A stretch of 64,000 nucleotides of DNA from Halopseudomonas pachastrellae (GTDB lineage Bacteria; Pseudomonadota; Gammaproteobacteria; Pseudomonadales; Pseudomonadaceae). Shown piece after piece: positions 8,588 to 17,058 of the stretch. The stretch is taken from positions 1-64,000 of the forward strand of contig NZ_FOUD01000015.1 of assembly GCF_900114765.1 (NCBI RefSeq). The letters run 5' to 3'. The notes under the pieces are model-generated. The model made no database searches, had not been told where the DNA came from, and was given only the letters and a program-made list of their open reading frames with translations. Position numbers and translations under genes: made by a program. How positions within the stretch are numbered: the first letter of the stretch is position 1; each line of letters opens with the position of its first letter.

Positions 8588-9265
8588 GTGAATTACGATG
8601 ATGTGGTGTTGGGGCGGCGCAGTATCCGTGCTTTTCGGCAACAGCCGGTGCCGCGCGAAGTACTTGAGGAGGTAATCAGTCTGGCCACACGTGCGCCGTC
8701 ATCAATGAACTCCCAGCCTTGGCACCTGCATGTGTTGACCGGCGAGCCGCTGGACCGTATTCGAGCAGAGAACACCGAGCGCATGGTCACTGGCGTAGCG
8801 CCGTCCAAGGAAACCCGCGATTCAGGCAGCTACGAAGGTGTGCATCGCCAGCGTCAGGTTGAGATCGCGGTGCAGCTGTTCGAGGCCATGGGCATCGCCC
8901 GGGACGATAAGGAAAAGCGGCAGGACTGGGTGTTGCGCGGCTTTCGTCAGTTTGATGCGCCGGTATCGGTGGTGGTGACCTACGACCGCCAGTTGCGTGA
9001 GGGTGATATTGCGCAGTTTGATTGTGGCGCTTTGGTCAACGGGTTGGTCAACGCGGCCTGGTCGCGTGGATTGGGCTGTGTAGTTAACAGTCAGGGCATC
9101 ATGCATTCACCGGTGGTGCGCGAGCACGCGGGTATTCCGGATGATCAGGTGATCATTATCTGTGTGGCGATGGGCTATCCCGACGACAGCTTCCCGGCCA
9201 ACGCAGTGGTGTCGCGCCGCCGTGAGGTGGCAGAGGTGGCCAGTTTTGTAGGCTTTGCCGAGTAG
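8588..9265 (+). CDS. Nitroreductase-family flavoprotein
   Basis: A 225-residue FMN-dependent nitroreductase-like protein, probably cytoplasmic, using NAD(P)H to reduce nitro or quinone compounds; the substrate is unknown. The N-terminal FMN-binding signature RRSIRAFRQQPVPREVLEEV and RAPSSMNSQPWHLHV (residues 10-52) and the C-terminal IICVAMGYPDD (about residues 187-197) are typical. The start is GTG at 8588, supported by GGAGGAG at 8574-8580. It stands alone: the gene before ends at 8439 and the next begins after about 70 bases. It seems to mark the return from the T6SS island to ordinary chromosome. Confidence 0.9.
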   Translation: MNYDDVVLGRRSIRAFRQQPVPREVLEEVISLATRAPSSMNSQPWHLHVLTGEPLDRIRAENTERMVTGVAPSKETRDSGSYEGVHRQRQVEIAVQLFEAMGIARDDKEKRQDWVLRGFRQFDAPVSVVVTYDRQLREGDIAQFDCGALVNGLVNAAWSRGLGCVVNSQGIMHSPVVREHAGIPDDQVIIICVAMGYPDDSFPANAVVSRRREVAEVASFVGFAE

Positions 9266-9336
9266 TACGCGCGCTGGCGTGACCTTTGGGGGCGCCTTTC
9301 GGGCGTTCCCACCTTAAAGACTGTGAGGGCATAAGC

Positions 9337-9567
9337 GTGAAAGATGAGGCTCTGGAGCTCTCTGCCTTTGATTGGCATCGAGACGTGATCACCCCGCAGA
9401 CGCCAGTCAATGCGGGATATCGCAACGCCCAGAATGTGCGTTGCTTTATGCGTGAGGCTTGTGGCCCGGCATTTCGCTTTGACAGGTCCTTTATGGCCTG
9501 GATGAGTGACGGCACGCCGAAAACCATGGGGGACGCGGCGGCTGAGTGGCTGAAGCAAAATGCCTGA
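9337..9567 (+). CDS. Small DUF6434-like protein
   Basis: A 76-residue protein from a GTG at 9337 with a GAGG motif about eight bases upstream. An alternative upstream start at 9286 would add 17 residues of unlikely sequence. The body reads FDWHRDVITPQTPVNAGYRN, then QNVRCFMREACGP, FRFDRSFMAWM and KTMGDAAAEWL. This matches the pattern I recall for DUF6434, a small domain sometimes joined to SAP domains. No catalytic residues or membrane segments are evident and the function is unknown. Confidence 0.7.
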   Translation: MKDEALELSAFDWHRDVITPQTPVNAGYRNAQNVRCFMREACGPAFRFDRSFMAWMSDGTPKTMGDAAAEWLKQNA

Positions 9568-9670
9568 TTATCGGGACGCGCTAGTCGGTAGGCGACGGCT
9601 TGTCCAAACAGCAAAGACGGTAAGTGGGTGAAAGGCGCTTGCCGGCCTTTTTCTTTCCACCTCATCCAGG

Positions 9671-9690
9671 CTTCCAGCTTCCAGCTTCCA
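9671..9690 (+). repeat. CTTCCAG micro-tandem repeat
   Basis: Almost three copies of CTTCCAG in the 124-base gap between two convergent genes, ending two bases before the stop of the Smr gene. The rest of the gap shows no recognisable element. Confidence 0.6.
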
Positions 9691-9691
9691 C

Positions 9692-10264
9692 TCAGTCGTC
9701 CCTTCCCTCAAGCATGTTTCTGCGCAGCAGCACGTAGACCGATCCGGTGCCGCCGTGGCGGGGGATGCAGGAGGTGAAGGCGAGCACCTTGTCGTGCTGC
9801 CTGAGCCAGGTGTTGACGTGGCTTTTCATCAGCGGTTTGCGGCCGTCCAGCCTGCGAGCCTTGCCGTGAGTAACCCTGACACAGCGGATCTCCTGCTTGA
9901 CCGCCTCGGCGAGAAAAGCCCATAGCAGCTCGCGGGCGCGCTCGATCGTCATGCCGTGTAAATCGATGGAGCCGTCGAAGGGTATCTGGGCTTGCTTGAG
10001 CTTGCGCAGCTGCGCGTCCTGCACACCGTTTGATGCCCAGGCCAGTTCCTGCTCGGGGTCCACGTCTATGACGAACTGGTCTGACAGGCCATCAACCACG
10101 ACGGCGCTGTCTTTGAGGGTCGCACGCTGGCGACTGGCGGCGATGCTGGCGCGGTCGCGAGGGGCTTTGCCGACCTCGGCCTGGTCGTGCTTCAGACGCT
10201 TGGCGCCTTGCACGGCCTGACGGAAAAGGTCGAGATCGTCGTCGGGAGAAAAGTCCTGTGGCAT
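9692..10264 (-). CDS. Smr-domain protein
   Basis: A 190-residue protein beginning MPQDFSPDDDLDLFRQAV at 10264; the frame is open further upstream but that extension is not conserved in style. The N-terminal half is charged and helical. The C-terminal Smr domain (about residues 95-185) shows IDLHGMTIERARELL, VTHGKA and GGTGSVYVLLRR, the DLHG and HGKG-like nuclease motifs. Small Smr proteins bind or nick nucleic acids. In Pseudomonas a homologue lies back to back with prmB, as here, with 160 bases between the two starts that must hold both promoters. Confidence 0.92.
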   Translation of the reverse strand: MPQDFSPDDDLDLFRQAVQGAKRLKHDQAEVGKAPRDRASIAASRQRATLKDSAVVVDGLSDQFVIDVDPEQELAWASNGVQDAQLRKLKQAQIPFDGSIDLHGMTIERARELLWAFLAEAVKQEIRCVRVTHGKARRLDGRKPLMKSHVNTWLRQHDKVLAFTSCIPRHGGTGSVYVLLRRNMLEGRDD

Positions 10265-10424
10265 GCTGCTGGCCGGTACGCAAAAAAGGCTAGTGTAACA
10301 GCTGCGGCTTATCGAAAAGCCAGCCTGGCGCGCGATTGCGCCGGTGTTTGTTTGCATTCGCGGCTGTTCGCAAGCGGTCTGGCGGGTAAAATGGATGCCT
10401 GCTTTGAATAAGGACTCTTGCATC

Positions 10425-11336
10425 ATGAGTGAATACGCCGCTTTGCACAGCATTCAGGATCTGGTTCGCTGGGGCGTCAGTCGCTTCCATCAGGCCGAGT
10501 TGTTTTTTGGCCATGGCACCGATAATGCCTGGGATGAGTCGCGGTTGTTGGTGCTGCACGCCCTGTACCTGCCCTGGGAGACGCCGCAGGAGTACCTGCA
10601 TTGTCGCGTAACCGACGAGGAGCGTGACGCCGTTGTGGCGTTGCTGGAGGAGCGTATTCGGTTGCGCATGCCGGCCGCCTATCTGACCGGACACGCACGT
10701 TTTGCCGGGCTGGATTTTGTGGTGGATGATCGGGTACTGGTGCCGCGTTCACCCATCGCCGAGCTGATTGATGGCCGCTTTGAACCTTGGCTTGAGCGCG
10801 CGCCGTTGCGCATTCTGGACCTGTGCACCGGTAGCGGCTGCATTGGTATCGCTTGCGCCTACGCGTTTCCTGAGGCCGAGGTGGTGCTGGCAGACCTGTC
10901 TGCCGATGCGCTGGCGGTGGCCGAACAGAATATCGAGATGCACGAATTGGCCGAGCGGGTTGAGGCGCGCTGGTCGGATGGCTTCGATGGGCTGGCTGGC
11001 GAGCGCTTTGATCTGATTGTCAGCAATCCGCCCTATGTGGATGCCGAAGACATGAGCTTGTTGCCCGACGAGTATCGACACGAGCCGGAGATGGGGCTGG
11101 CCGCAGGGGATGACGGGCTTGACCTGGTGCGCCGGATGCTGGCCGAGGCGGCGGACTACCTGACCGAGGACGGCGTGCTGGTAATCGAGGTCGGTAACAG
11201 CATGGTGCACGTGATGGCCGAGTGGCCAGAAGTGGATTTTGAGTGGGTCAAGTTCCGGCAGGGTGGCCACGGTGTGTTTGTGCTGAGCGCAGAGCAGTGC
11301 CGTCACTTTCAGTCACTGTTTGCCGAGAGCCTGTAA
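10425..11336 (+). CDS. prmB: Ribosomal protein uL3 N5-glutamine methyltransferase
   Basis: A 303-residue SAM-dependent methyltransferase modifying a glutamine of ribosomal protein L3. The start is ATG 10425, preceded by AAGGAC. Residues 1-110 are the substrate-recognition domain. The Rossmann domain has the SAM-binding [16 protein letters not shown] (about residue 125) and the catalytic NPPY motif in [13 protein letters not shown] (about residue 198), which defines the PrmA/PrmB/PrmC glutamine methylases. Length and N-terminal sequence ([15 protein letters not shown]) favour PrmB over PrmC. Confidence 0.94.
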   Translation: MSEYAALHSIQDLVRWGVSRFHQAELFFGHGTDNAWDESRLLVLHALYLPWETPQEYLHCRVTDEERDAVVALLEERIRLRMPAAYLTGHARFAGLDFVVDDRVLVPRSPIAELIDGRFEPWLERAPLRILDLCTGSGCIGIACAYAFPEAEVVLADLSADALAVAEQNIEMHELAERVEARWSDGFDGLAGERFDLIVSNPPYVDAEDMSLLPDEYRHEPEMGLAAGDDGLDLVRRMLAEAADYLTEDGVLVIEVGNSMVHVMAEWPEVDFEWVKFRQGGHGVFVLSAEQCRHFQSLFAESL

Positions 11337-11393
11337 CGCGTTTTAGCGGCTGGTGCGTGGCGTTCGCTGCGCAGGTCTTTGCTCAGGGTTGGC

Positions 11394-12173
11394 TCAGCGC
11401 AGCACAACCCACAGCAGCATCAACGCCTGAAAAATCGAGAAGACAATCAGACAGCCGATGGCGAAGCGGTTGCCCAGGTCCGCGCGCTTGTAGCTGGCGA
11501 TGGCAGACTCGAGCTGGTTGATCTGGGCGCTTTGTTTCTGGGTCAGGCCCTCGTGCTCCCGCAGTTGGGCGAGCAGGTTGTTGACCTGTAGAGGTTGGAT
11601 GCGCTCGGTATTCCAGCTGCCGATCAGGTCGTTGACGCGGTTGGCCTGGGCGATAGCGGTACCGGCCTCGCTGTCCAACGGGGTAATGCTGAAGCCTGCA
11701 TGGCTGAGGATGGTGTCGCGGGCTTTGCGGGCGTCCTCGGTGGCGCTGTCACTGTCGCGCAGGGTGATGGGCGTCACAGCGTAGTCGCCGCAGTAGCGCT
11801 GGCACCAGTGAATCAACTGAGCGAGCATGAAGGTTCCCAGTCCGCGCTGACCAGGCTGTATCTGCACGCCTTCTATCGGGCCAAAGCGCACCCGCTTGCG
11901 CTTGTGGTCCACCAGCACTTCCATCCGGTTACCGGACTCGGCGAGCGGCTCTCCTTCAAAGCGTACCTGCAAGCGCAGCAGCTCCAGCGCGCCAGCCTGC
12001 TCCTGGGTGACCGCGATCTGGGCGAGCTTTTCCGGGTGCACCAGCATGCGCGCCTTGAACACGGGCTTGAGCTGCACCCAGTAGGAATCCGACGGTTTGG
12101 CGCGGGCGAACGGGTCCCGCAGGGCGCTTTGCTCCGGGGGAGTGCGGTCAGCCAGTGCGTCGGTTGAGGTCAT
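11394..12173 (-). CDS. Unknown cytoplasmic-facing protein with coiled coil and C-terminal membrane anchor
   Basis: A 259-residue protein I do not recognise beyond a Pseudomonas hypothetical. Residues 1-150 are soluble and mixed (WVQLKPVFKARMLVHPEKL, GPIEGVQIQPGQRGLGTFM, WCQRYCGDYAVTPITL). The phrase PGQRGLGTFMLAQLI is reminiscent of an acetyltransferase CoA loop but is not enough for a call. Residues 195-232 look like a coiled coil. The last 20 residues (IGCLIVFSIFQALMLLWVVL) form one membrane helix, so the protein should be tail-anchored in the inner membrane. It is transcribed alone and convergent to prmB. Confidence 0.75.
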   Translation of the reverse strand: MTSTDALADRTPPEQSALRDPFARAKPSDSYWVQLKPVFKARMLVHPEKLAQIAVTQEQAGALELLRLQVRFEGEPLAESGNRMEVLVDHKRKRVRFGPIEGVQIQPGQRGLGTFMLAQLIHWCQRYCGDYAVTPITLRDSDSATEDARKARDTILSHAGFSITPLDSEAGTAIAQANRVNDLIGSWNTERIQPLQVNNLLAQLREHEGLTQKQSAQINQLESAIASYKRADLGNRFAIGCLIVFSIFQALMLLWVVLR

Positions 12174-12248
12174 GCTGTCATCCTGGGGGCTACGGGTGCT
12201 TGTGCACCTCTCCAGCCTGTATCGGCCGGATGACGGTTTTCTGTAATG

Positions 12249-13019
12249 TCACCACCAGCTGGACGCGGCTTCCCAGATCAGGCGAGCAGCCAACAAGCTG
12301 AGCACCAGGTTGAACAGTCGTCCAAAGTGCCGATCACTCATACGCTTGAGCAGATGCAGGCCTAGCCAGGTGCCCAGTGCGCCAGCGGCGATCATGGCCG
12401 CCATCAGGGCGAGCCAGTCATGAAAGATAAACCCTGCGGCGCTAAAGGCAAAGGCTTTGGGCAAGTGCTGCAGGCTCATGGCGGCGGCAAAGGTGGCGAC
12501 TGTCTGCAACCGCTGGTGTGCTTGCTGCTGCTTGATGAAAGCGGCGACCAATGGCCCGGTGGCGCCGACAAACAGGCTGAGAAAGCTGGTAATCACCGAG
12601 GCGAGCAGGGTGCCGACAGGGCCGGTGGCTACCTTGGGTATTGCTGGCCCCCAGCACAGCAGCAGAATAAACAGCGCGATACTCAGTTGCACTACTGCCA
12701 GCGGCAGGCGCACCAGCAGCAGGCTGGCAGCCAGCGCCCCCAAAACCACGCCAGGGGCAAACCAGGCGATGACCCGCATGTTGATATGGCGCCAGGTCAT
12801 CAGGGCGCGATTGGCGTTGGACCCCAGTTGCACCATGCCATGGACCGGAATGATTGCGGCAGCCGGCATGATCAGCGCCATGATAGCCAGGAGCATGACG
12901 CCACCGCCGGCGCCCATCGCAGCGGTTACCGCAGAGGTGAAGGCGGCGGCGAGGATCAGGATCAGCGCCCAGTGCGGAGCCAGGTTGTCGGGTAGCAGTA
13001 GTGGCAGCAACTCGCTCAT
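12249..13019 (-). CDS. TSUP (TauE/SafE) family permease
   Basis: A 256-residue integral membrane protein with about eight hydrophobic helices in two halves. The family moves sulfite, sulfoacetate or other small organosulfur anions; the substrate here cannot be inferred. Visible features are the first-half motif GAGGGVMLLAIMALIMP with PVHGMVQLGSNANRALMTWRHI, and the second-half repeat FLSLFVGATGPLVAAFI, both usual for TSUP. The start at 13019 lies 115 bases from the divergent aroC start. Confidence 0.88.
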   Translation of the reverse strand: MSELLPLLLPDNLAPHWALILILAAAFTSAVTAAMGAGGGVMLLAIMALIMPAAAIIPVHGMVQLGSNANRALMTWRHINMRVIAWFAPGVVLGALAASLLLVRLPLAVVQLSIALFILLLCWGPAIPKVATGPVGTLLASVITSFLSLFVGATGPLVAAFIKQQQAHQRLQTVATFAAAMSLQHLPKAFAFSAAGFIFHDWLALMAAMIAAGALGTWLGLHLLKRMSDRHFGRLFNLVLSLLAARLIWEAASSWW

Positions 13020-13071
13020 GGTGGCTCCGGCGTCAAAGAGGAGGGCGTAGCCTACCCGCCGGGCCGCAGAC

Positions 13072-13100
13072 TGTCACCGTTAACGGCCAGCGGGTATACT
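13072..13100 (+). promoter_or_regulatory. Possible sigma-70 promoter for aroC
   Basis: TATACT at 13095-13100 is a good -10 match. The -35 (TGTCAC at 13072-13077, 17-base spacing) is poor. It is placed 35 bases before the aroC start. Confidence 0.35.
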
Positions 13101-13134
13101 GCCGCACTGCCCATGTTTAGCTCAGGTTCTTGGT

Positions 13135-14226
13135 ATGTCTGGAAACACGCTCGGTACCCTCTTCACCGTTACCACGGCTGGCGAAAGCCACGGCCCGGCG
13201 CTGGTCGCCATTGTTGATGGCTGCCCGCCCGGCCTGCCGTTGTCGAGCGAGGACCTGCAGCGTGATCTGGATCGCCGCAAGCCCGGCACCAGCCGCCACA
13301 CCACCCAGCGTCAGGAGGCCGATGAGGTCGAAATCCTGTCCGGAGTGTTTGAAGGCGTAACTACCGGTTGCCCGATTGGTCTGCTGATTCGCAATACGGA
13401 TCAGAAGTCCAAGGACTACTCGGCGATCAAGGATCTGTTCCGCCCGGCCCACGCCGACTACACCTACCATCACAAGTACGGCCTGCGCGATTATCGCGGC
13501 GGCGGCCGTTCGTCCGCGCGTGAAACCGCCATGCGCGTTGCTGCCGGTGCCATTGCCAAGAAATATCTGGCGGCCCAAGGCATCCAGGTGCGTGGTTACA
13601 TGAGCCAGCTGGGCCCCATCGAGATTCCTTTCAAGAGCTGGGATGGCGTGAACGACAACGCGTTTTTCAGCCCGGATCCGGACAAGATTCCCGAGCTGGA
13701 GGCCTACATGGATCAGCTGCGCCGTGATCAGGACTCGGTCGGCGCCAAGATCACTGTCGTTGCCGAAGGCGTGCCGCCGGGGCTGGGTGAGCCGATTTTC
13801 GACCGCCTGGACGCCGAGTTGGCTTACGCCCTGATGAGCATCAATGCGGTCAAGGGTGTCGAGATCGGTGCAGGCTTTGCGTCGGTTGCTCAGCGTGGTA
13901 CCGAGCATCGCGACGAGCTGACGCCGGAAGGTTTTGTCAGCAACCAGGCTGGCGGAGTACTGGGCGGCATCTCCTCCGGCCAGCCGATTGTGGCGAGCCT
14001 GGCGCTGAAGCCGACCTCCAGCATTACTACCCCCGGCCGCTCCATTGACGTGAACGGTGAGCCGGTCGATGTGATTACCAAAGGTCGCCACGATCCGTGC
14101 GTCGGCATTCGTGCAACGCCGATTGCCGAAGCCATGATGGCACTGGTGCTGATGGACCACCTGCTGCGTCACCGTGCGCAGAACGCTGACGTCAAGGTCA
14201 CCACTCCGGTGCTGGGTCAGCTCTGA
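13135..14226 (+). CDS. aroC: Chorismate synthase
   Basis: A 363-residue FMN-dependent enzyme converting 5-enolpyruvylshikimate-3-phosphate to chorismate, the last shared step to aromatic amino acids and folate. The family signatures are visible: [20 protein letters not shown] near the N-terminus, [26 protein letters not shown] with its conserved histidine and arginines, and the C-terminal [18 protein letters not shown]. Length is normal. The MFS gene follows after 16 bases and is likely cotranscribed. Confidence 0.97.
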   Translation: MSGNTLGTLFTVTTAGESHGPALVAIVDGCPPGLPLSSEDLQRDLDRRKPGTSRHTTQRQEADEVEILSGVFEGVTTGCPIGLLIRNTDQKSKDYSAIKDLFRPAHADYTYHHKYGLRDYRGGGRSSARETAMRVAAGAIAKKYLAAQGIQVRGYMSQLGPIEIPFKSWDGVNDNAFFSPDPDKIPELEAYMDQLRRDQDSVGAKITVVAEGVPPGLGEPIFDRLDAELAYALMSINAVKGVEIGAGFASVAQRGTEHRDELTPEGFVSNQAGGVLGGISSGQPIVASLALKPTSSITTPGRSIDVNGEPVDVITKGRHDPCVGIRATPIAEAMMALVLMDHLLRHRAQNADVKVTTPVLGQL

Positions 14227-14242
14227 CCCGGCGCGCGCAGCC

Positions 14243-15418
14243 GTGAGCACGGTCGCGGGTTCACCACTGCCGTATTGGCGGCTGTCCGGTTTCTATTTTG
14301 CCTACTTCGCCCTGCTGGGCGGGGTAGCGCCATTCCTGTCGCTTTATTTCGAATCGCTGGGCTTTTCGCCGGCGCGCATTGGCGAGCTGGTTGCCATCCC
14401 CATGCTGATGCGCTGCATTGCGCCCAACCTGTGGGGTTGGCTGGGCGATGCTACCGGGCAGCGTCTGCTGATCGTCCGGGTAGGCGCGCTGCTGACTGCG
14501 CTGTGTTTTGCGGGCATCTTCTGGCGGCAGGACTACTGGTGGCTGGCGGCGATCATGGCGCTGCACAGCTTCTTCTGGCACGCCGTCTTGCCGCAGTTTG
14601 AAGCCATTACTCTGGCGCACCTGGGTAGTCAGTCTGCGCGCTATAGCCAGCTGCGTCTTTGGGGCTCGGTTGGCTTTATCCTGACAGTGGTCTTGCTGGG
14701 CTTGCTGCTGCAGCGTGCCGGCATGGCTGTCTACCCCATGGCGATGTTCGGCATCATGCTGCTGATTGCAGTGTGCAGCAGCCTGGTACCGCAGCCGCCA
14801 CGCCAGCCTGCCAGCGCCGCGGTGGCCGGCGACGGGTTCTTGCGGCGTCTGCGTCAGCCCGGTGTGCCTGCCTTTTTTGTGGCCGTGGCGTTGATGCAGC
14901 TGTCGCACGGGCCTTATTACACCTTTCTCAGTATCCACCTCGAGGCGCTGGGCTATGGTCGAGGCCTCATTGGCCTGCTCTGGGCGCTTGGGGTGTTGGC
15001 CGAGATCGTGCTGTTTATGTTCATGCACCGCCTGCTGGCCTGGATAAGCCTGCGGCAATTGCTGGTGGTCAGCTTTGCTTTGGCAGCGTTGCGCTGGCTG
15101 TTGCTCGGTACGCTGGCAGAGGAGATGCTGGTTCTGCTGTTTGCCCAGCTGCTGCATGCAGCGACATTCGGTGCATTTCATGTTGCCTCCATTCATCTGG
15201 TGCAACAACGTTTTGGCGAAAGGTATCAGGGACAGGGGCAGGCACTTTATGCCACGCTGGCAGGCATTGGCGGTGCGCTGGGTGCACTGTGTTCCGGTTA
15301 CGCCTGGGCTGGCATGGGGCCCACGCTGACGTTTGCCGCTGCCGCGCTGGCAGCCTTTGTCGGCATGTTGCTATTGCTGCTACGCCTGCACGACCAATCA
15401 TCAAAGGGGGCTGGATGA
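14243..15418 (+). CDS. MFS transporter (HcaT/phenylpropionate-permease-like)
   Basis: A 391-residue, twelve-helix major facilitator. The GTG at 14243 is preferred to an upstream start at 14174 because the latter lies inside aroC and adds non-hydrophobic residues. The N-terminal YWRLSGFYFAYFALLGGVAPFLSLY and the phrase AIPMLMRCIAPNLWGWLGD resemble the MFS_1-like group that includes HcaT; the substrate is unknown. In P. aeruginosa an equivalent gene follows aroC and precedes methionine-salvage genes. Here its stop overlaps the next start (ATGA, 15415-15418). Confidence 0.88.
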   Translation: MSTVAGSPLPYWRLSGFYFAYFALLGGVAPFLSLYFESLGFSPARIGELVAIPMLMRCIAPNLWGWLGDATGQRLLIVRVGALLTALCFAGIFWRQDYWWLAAIMALHSFFWHAVLPQFEAITLAHLGSQSARYSQLRLWGSVGFILTVVLLGLLLQRAGMAVYPMAMFGIMLLIAVCSSLVPQPPRQPASAAVAGDGFLRRLRQPGVPAFFVAVALMQLSHGPYYTFLSIHLEALGYGRGLIGLLWALGVLAEIVLFMFMHRLLAWISLRQLLVVSFALAALRWLLLGTLAEEMLVLLFAQLLHAATFGAFHVASIHLVQQRFGERYQGQGQALYATLAGIGGALGALCSGYAWAGMGPTLTFAAAALAAFVGMLLLLLRLHDQSSKGAG

Positions 15419-15882
15419 GCATTCTGGCGGTTTACGGGGTGGAGGATCTGCAGTGTCCACGCCGGGTACTGACTCATAGGCAGGATATTGAAACCGAGCT
15501 GGCGGCGATGGGTATTACGCTGTTGCCGGCCGAGGCGCCGGCTATGGTCGGGGCCCAGCGTAAACATGAGTGCCATGGTGCGCCTGCCTATGAACAGCCG
15601 GAGGAGCGCATTGATGGTGCTCAGGTTTTTGTTTGCGGGGCGCTGGAGCGCCGTATAGAGCGGGGGCGGGTGAGGCTGTGCCTGCTCAACGCGTCGTCGG
15701 TACTGCTCATTGCTCTGCGCGCTGGTGATCGCCTGACCTTGCCTGCCGGATTATCGCAATGTATGTTGCCCACGCCCGGTGATACCTGCAGCTGGGTGGA
15801 TACGGCCGCCGTGGAAAGTGCCCTGGCGTATCAGCCGGTTCCCCAATCTGCGCTGGTCATGCTGGCGCCGCTGGAGGTCTGA
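15415..15882 (+). CDS. Degenerate acireductone-dioxygenase-like cupin, metal ligands missing
   Basis: A 155-residue protein with the start of an acireductone dioxygenase (MSILAVYGVEDL, then LTHRQDIETELAAMGITL) and matching cupin strands further on (QVFVCG in place of the family's FFVAG; GDRLTLPAG in place of GDLISVPAG). The family binds Fe or Ni through H-x-H-x4-E and a later His. Here those positions read as RID followed by GAQV, and QCML where HWFD is expected, so none of the ligands remain. It is also about 25 residues short. The reading frame is intact and coupled by ATGA to the MFS gene. A dead enzyme kept for another role, or a gene in decay, are both possible. Confidence 0.7.
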   Translation: MSILAVYGVEDLQCPRRVLTHRQDIETELAAMGITLLPAEAPAMVGAQRKHECHGAPAYEQPEERIDGAQVFVCGALERRIERGRVRLCLLNASSVLLIALRAGDRLTLPAGLSQCMLPTPGDTCSWVDTAAVESALAYQPVPQSALVMLAPLEV

Positions 15883-15939
15883 CAGCGGGATTGGCGAGCG
15901 CCTCCTATACTGTGGTGACACACAAAATGGGGGTACGTT

Positions 15940-16131
15940 ATGAACATCAACACTGGCGGTGGGCTGATCGGCCTGCTGATTCTGATTGGCGATATCTGGG
16001 CCATCATCAACATTTTGCAGAGTAACGCCGGCATGGGGGCCAAGCTGTTGTGGATTCTGCTGGTGGTGTTGCTGCCGCTGCTGGGGCTGATTATCTGGTT
16101 TGTCGCGGGCCCGCGCGGCGGGAAGGTATAG
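15940..16131 (+). CDS. 63-residue membrane protein, PLDc_N-like
   Basis: A two-helix protein: GGGLIGLLILIGDIWAIINIL and a second helix from LLWILLVVLLPLLGLIIWFV, ending GPRGGKV. The pattern (helix, IxNIL, short loop, LLWxLLVxLLPxxGLIxWxxxGPR) matches the domain found at the N-terminus of cardiolipin synthases, occurring here on its own. The start has GGGGGT shortly upstream. Function unknown. Confidence 0.85.
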   Translation: MNINTGGGLIGLLILIGDIWAIINILQSNAGMGAKLLWILLVVLLPLLGLIIWFVAGPRGGKV

Positions 16132-16167
16132 AAAAAGCCCTCGGTGCATGAGCACCGGGGGCTTCTT
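16132..16167 (-). terminator. Intrinsic terminator shared by the small membrane gene and fpr
   Basis: Stem AAGCCC-CGGTGC with GCACCG-GGGCTT around ATGA. On the minus strand it is followed by five T residues (fpr side). The plus-strand tail CTTCTTCG is weaker. Confidence 0.8.
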
Positions 16168-16182
16168 CGTTACAGAGGCTGC

Positions 16183-16956
16183 TTATTTCTCGACGAAGGC
16201 GCGCTCGATCACATAGTGACCCTGGTCGCCGTGGCGGGCTTCCTGGAAGCCGTGCGCGTCGAGGATTTCACAGCAATCTTTCAGCATGCTGGGGCTGCCG
16301 CACAGCATGAAGCGGTCTTGCTCCAGGTCAAATTTCGGCAGGCCGATATCTTCGAACAGCTTGCCGTTGCTCATCAGGTCGGTCAGACGGCCTTCGTTGC
16401 GGAAGGGCTCGCGGGTAACCGTAGGGTAGTAAATCAGCTTCTCGCGTACCAGATCACCGAAGTACTCGTTGTTCGGCAGGATGTCGGTAATCAGTTCCTG
16501 ATAGGCCAGGTCGCTGACATTGCGGCAGCCGTGGGTCAGAATGACCTTGTCGTACTGTTCGTAGGTTTCCGGGTCCTGAATGATGCTGATGAACGGCGCA
16601 AGACCGGTGCCAGTGCTGAGCAGATACAGGTTGCGGCCGGGGATCAGGTGGTCCAGCACCAGGGTCCCAGTCGGCTTACGGCTGATCATGATCTGGTCGC
16701 CGGTCTGAATGTTCTGCAAGCGTGAGGTCAGTGGGCCGTCCTGCACCTTGATGCTGAAGAACTCCAGAGTTTCCTCGTGGTTCGGGCTGGCGATGCTGTA
16801 GGCGCGCATCAACGGGCGACCTTCCACTTCCAGACCGATCATGATGAAGTGTCCGTTCTTGAAACGGAAACCCGGATCACGGGTGGTCTTGAAGCTGAAC
16901 AGGGTATCTGTCCAGTGGTGCACGCTGAGTACTTTCTCGGTGTTGAAACCTGCCAT
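16183..16956 (-). CDS. fpr: Ferredoxin/flavodoxin-NADP reductase
   Basis: A 257-residue FAD enzyme exchanging electrons between NADPH and ferredoxin or flavodoxin, important in iron-sulfur maintenance and oxidative stress. The FAD-binding LMRAYSIASPN (the RxYS motif) and NADP-binding LLSTGTGLAPFISII and MLCGSPSMLKD are present; the C-terminus ends AFVEK, as in subclass I bacterial FPRs. The start is ATG 16956 with GGAGGCG upstream; the frame remains open for seven more codons. It is divergent from the LysR gene finR across 102 bases, the arrangement by which FinR controls fpr in pseudomonads. Confidence 0.95.
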   Translation of the reverse strand: MAGFNTEKVLSVHHWTDTLFSFKTTRDPGFRFKNGHFIMIGLEVEGRPLMRAYSIASPNHEETLEFFSIKVQDGPLTSRLQNIQTGDQIMISRKPTGTLVLDHLIPGRNLYLLSTGTGLAPFISIIQDPETYEQYDKVILTHGCRNVSDLAYQELITDILPNNEYFGDLVREKLIYYPTVTREPFRNEGRLTDLMSNGKLFEDIGLPKFDLEQDRFMLCGSPSMLKDCCEILDAHGFQEARHGDQGHYVIERAFVEK

Positions 16957-17009
16957 GACGCCTCCAGAAGTGAACATCTCTTGGCTGGGGAGTCTACGCG
17001 CGGTTAGTC

Positions 17010-17038
17010 TTGCCGTTAAAGAGAATTGTTCTTATATA
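17010..17038 (+). promoter_or_regulatory. Candidate sigma-70 promoter for finR
   Basis: TTGCCG (17010-17015), a 17-base spacer, then TATATA (17033-17038), 20 bases before the finR start. The palindrome ATAGCTAT overlaps its downstream edge and may be part of the operator in the divergent region. Confidence 0.4.
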
Positions 17039-17058
17039 GCTATTCGGTAAAATCGATT

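Noticed and set aside
13117-14250. Long minus-strand frame of 377 codons opposite aroC
   Set aside because: A shadow of high-G+C codon bias. The plus-strand aroC is unmistakable and the opposite product resembles nothing.
14174-15418. Longer start for the MFS gene at 14174
   Set aside because: It would overlap 53 bases of aroC and add a polar stretch before the first helix; the GTG at 14243 fits the family better.
16957-17058. A defined FinR operator in the fpr-finR gap
   Set aside because: A short palindrome ATAGCTAT is visible, but I do not know the exact FinR site well enough to assign it.
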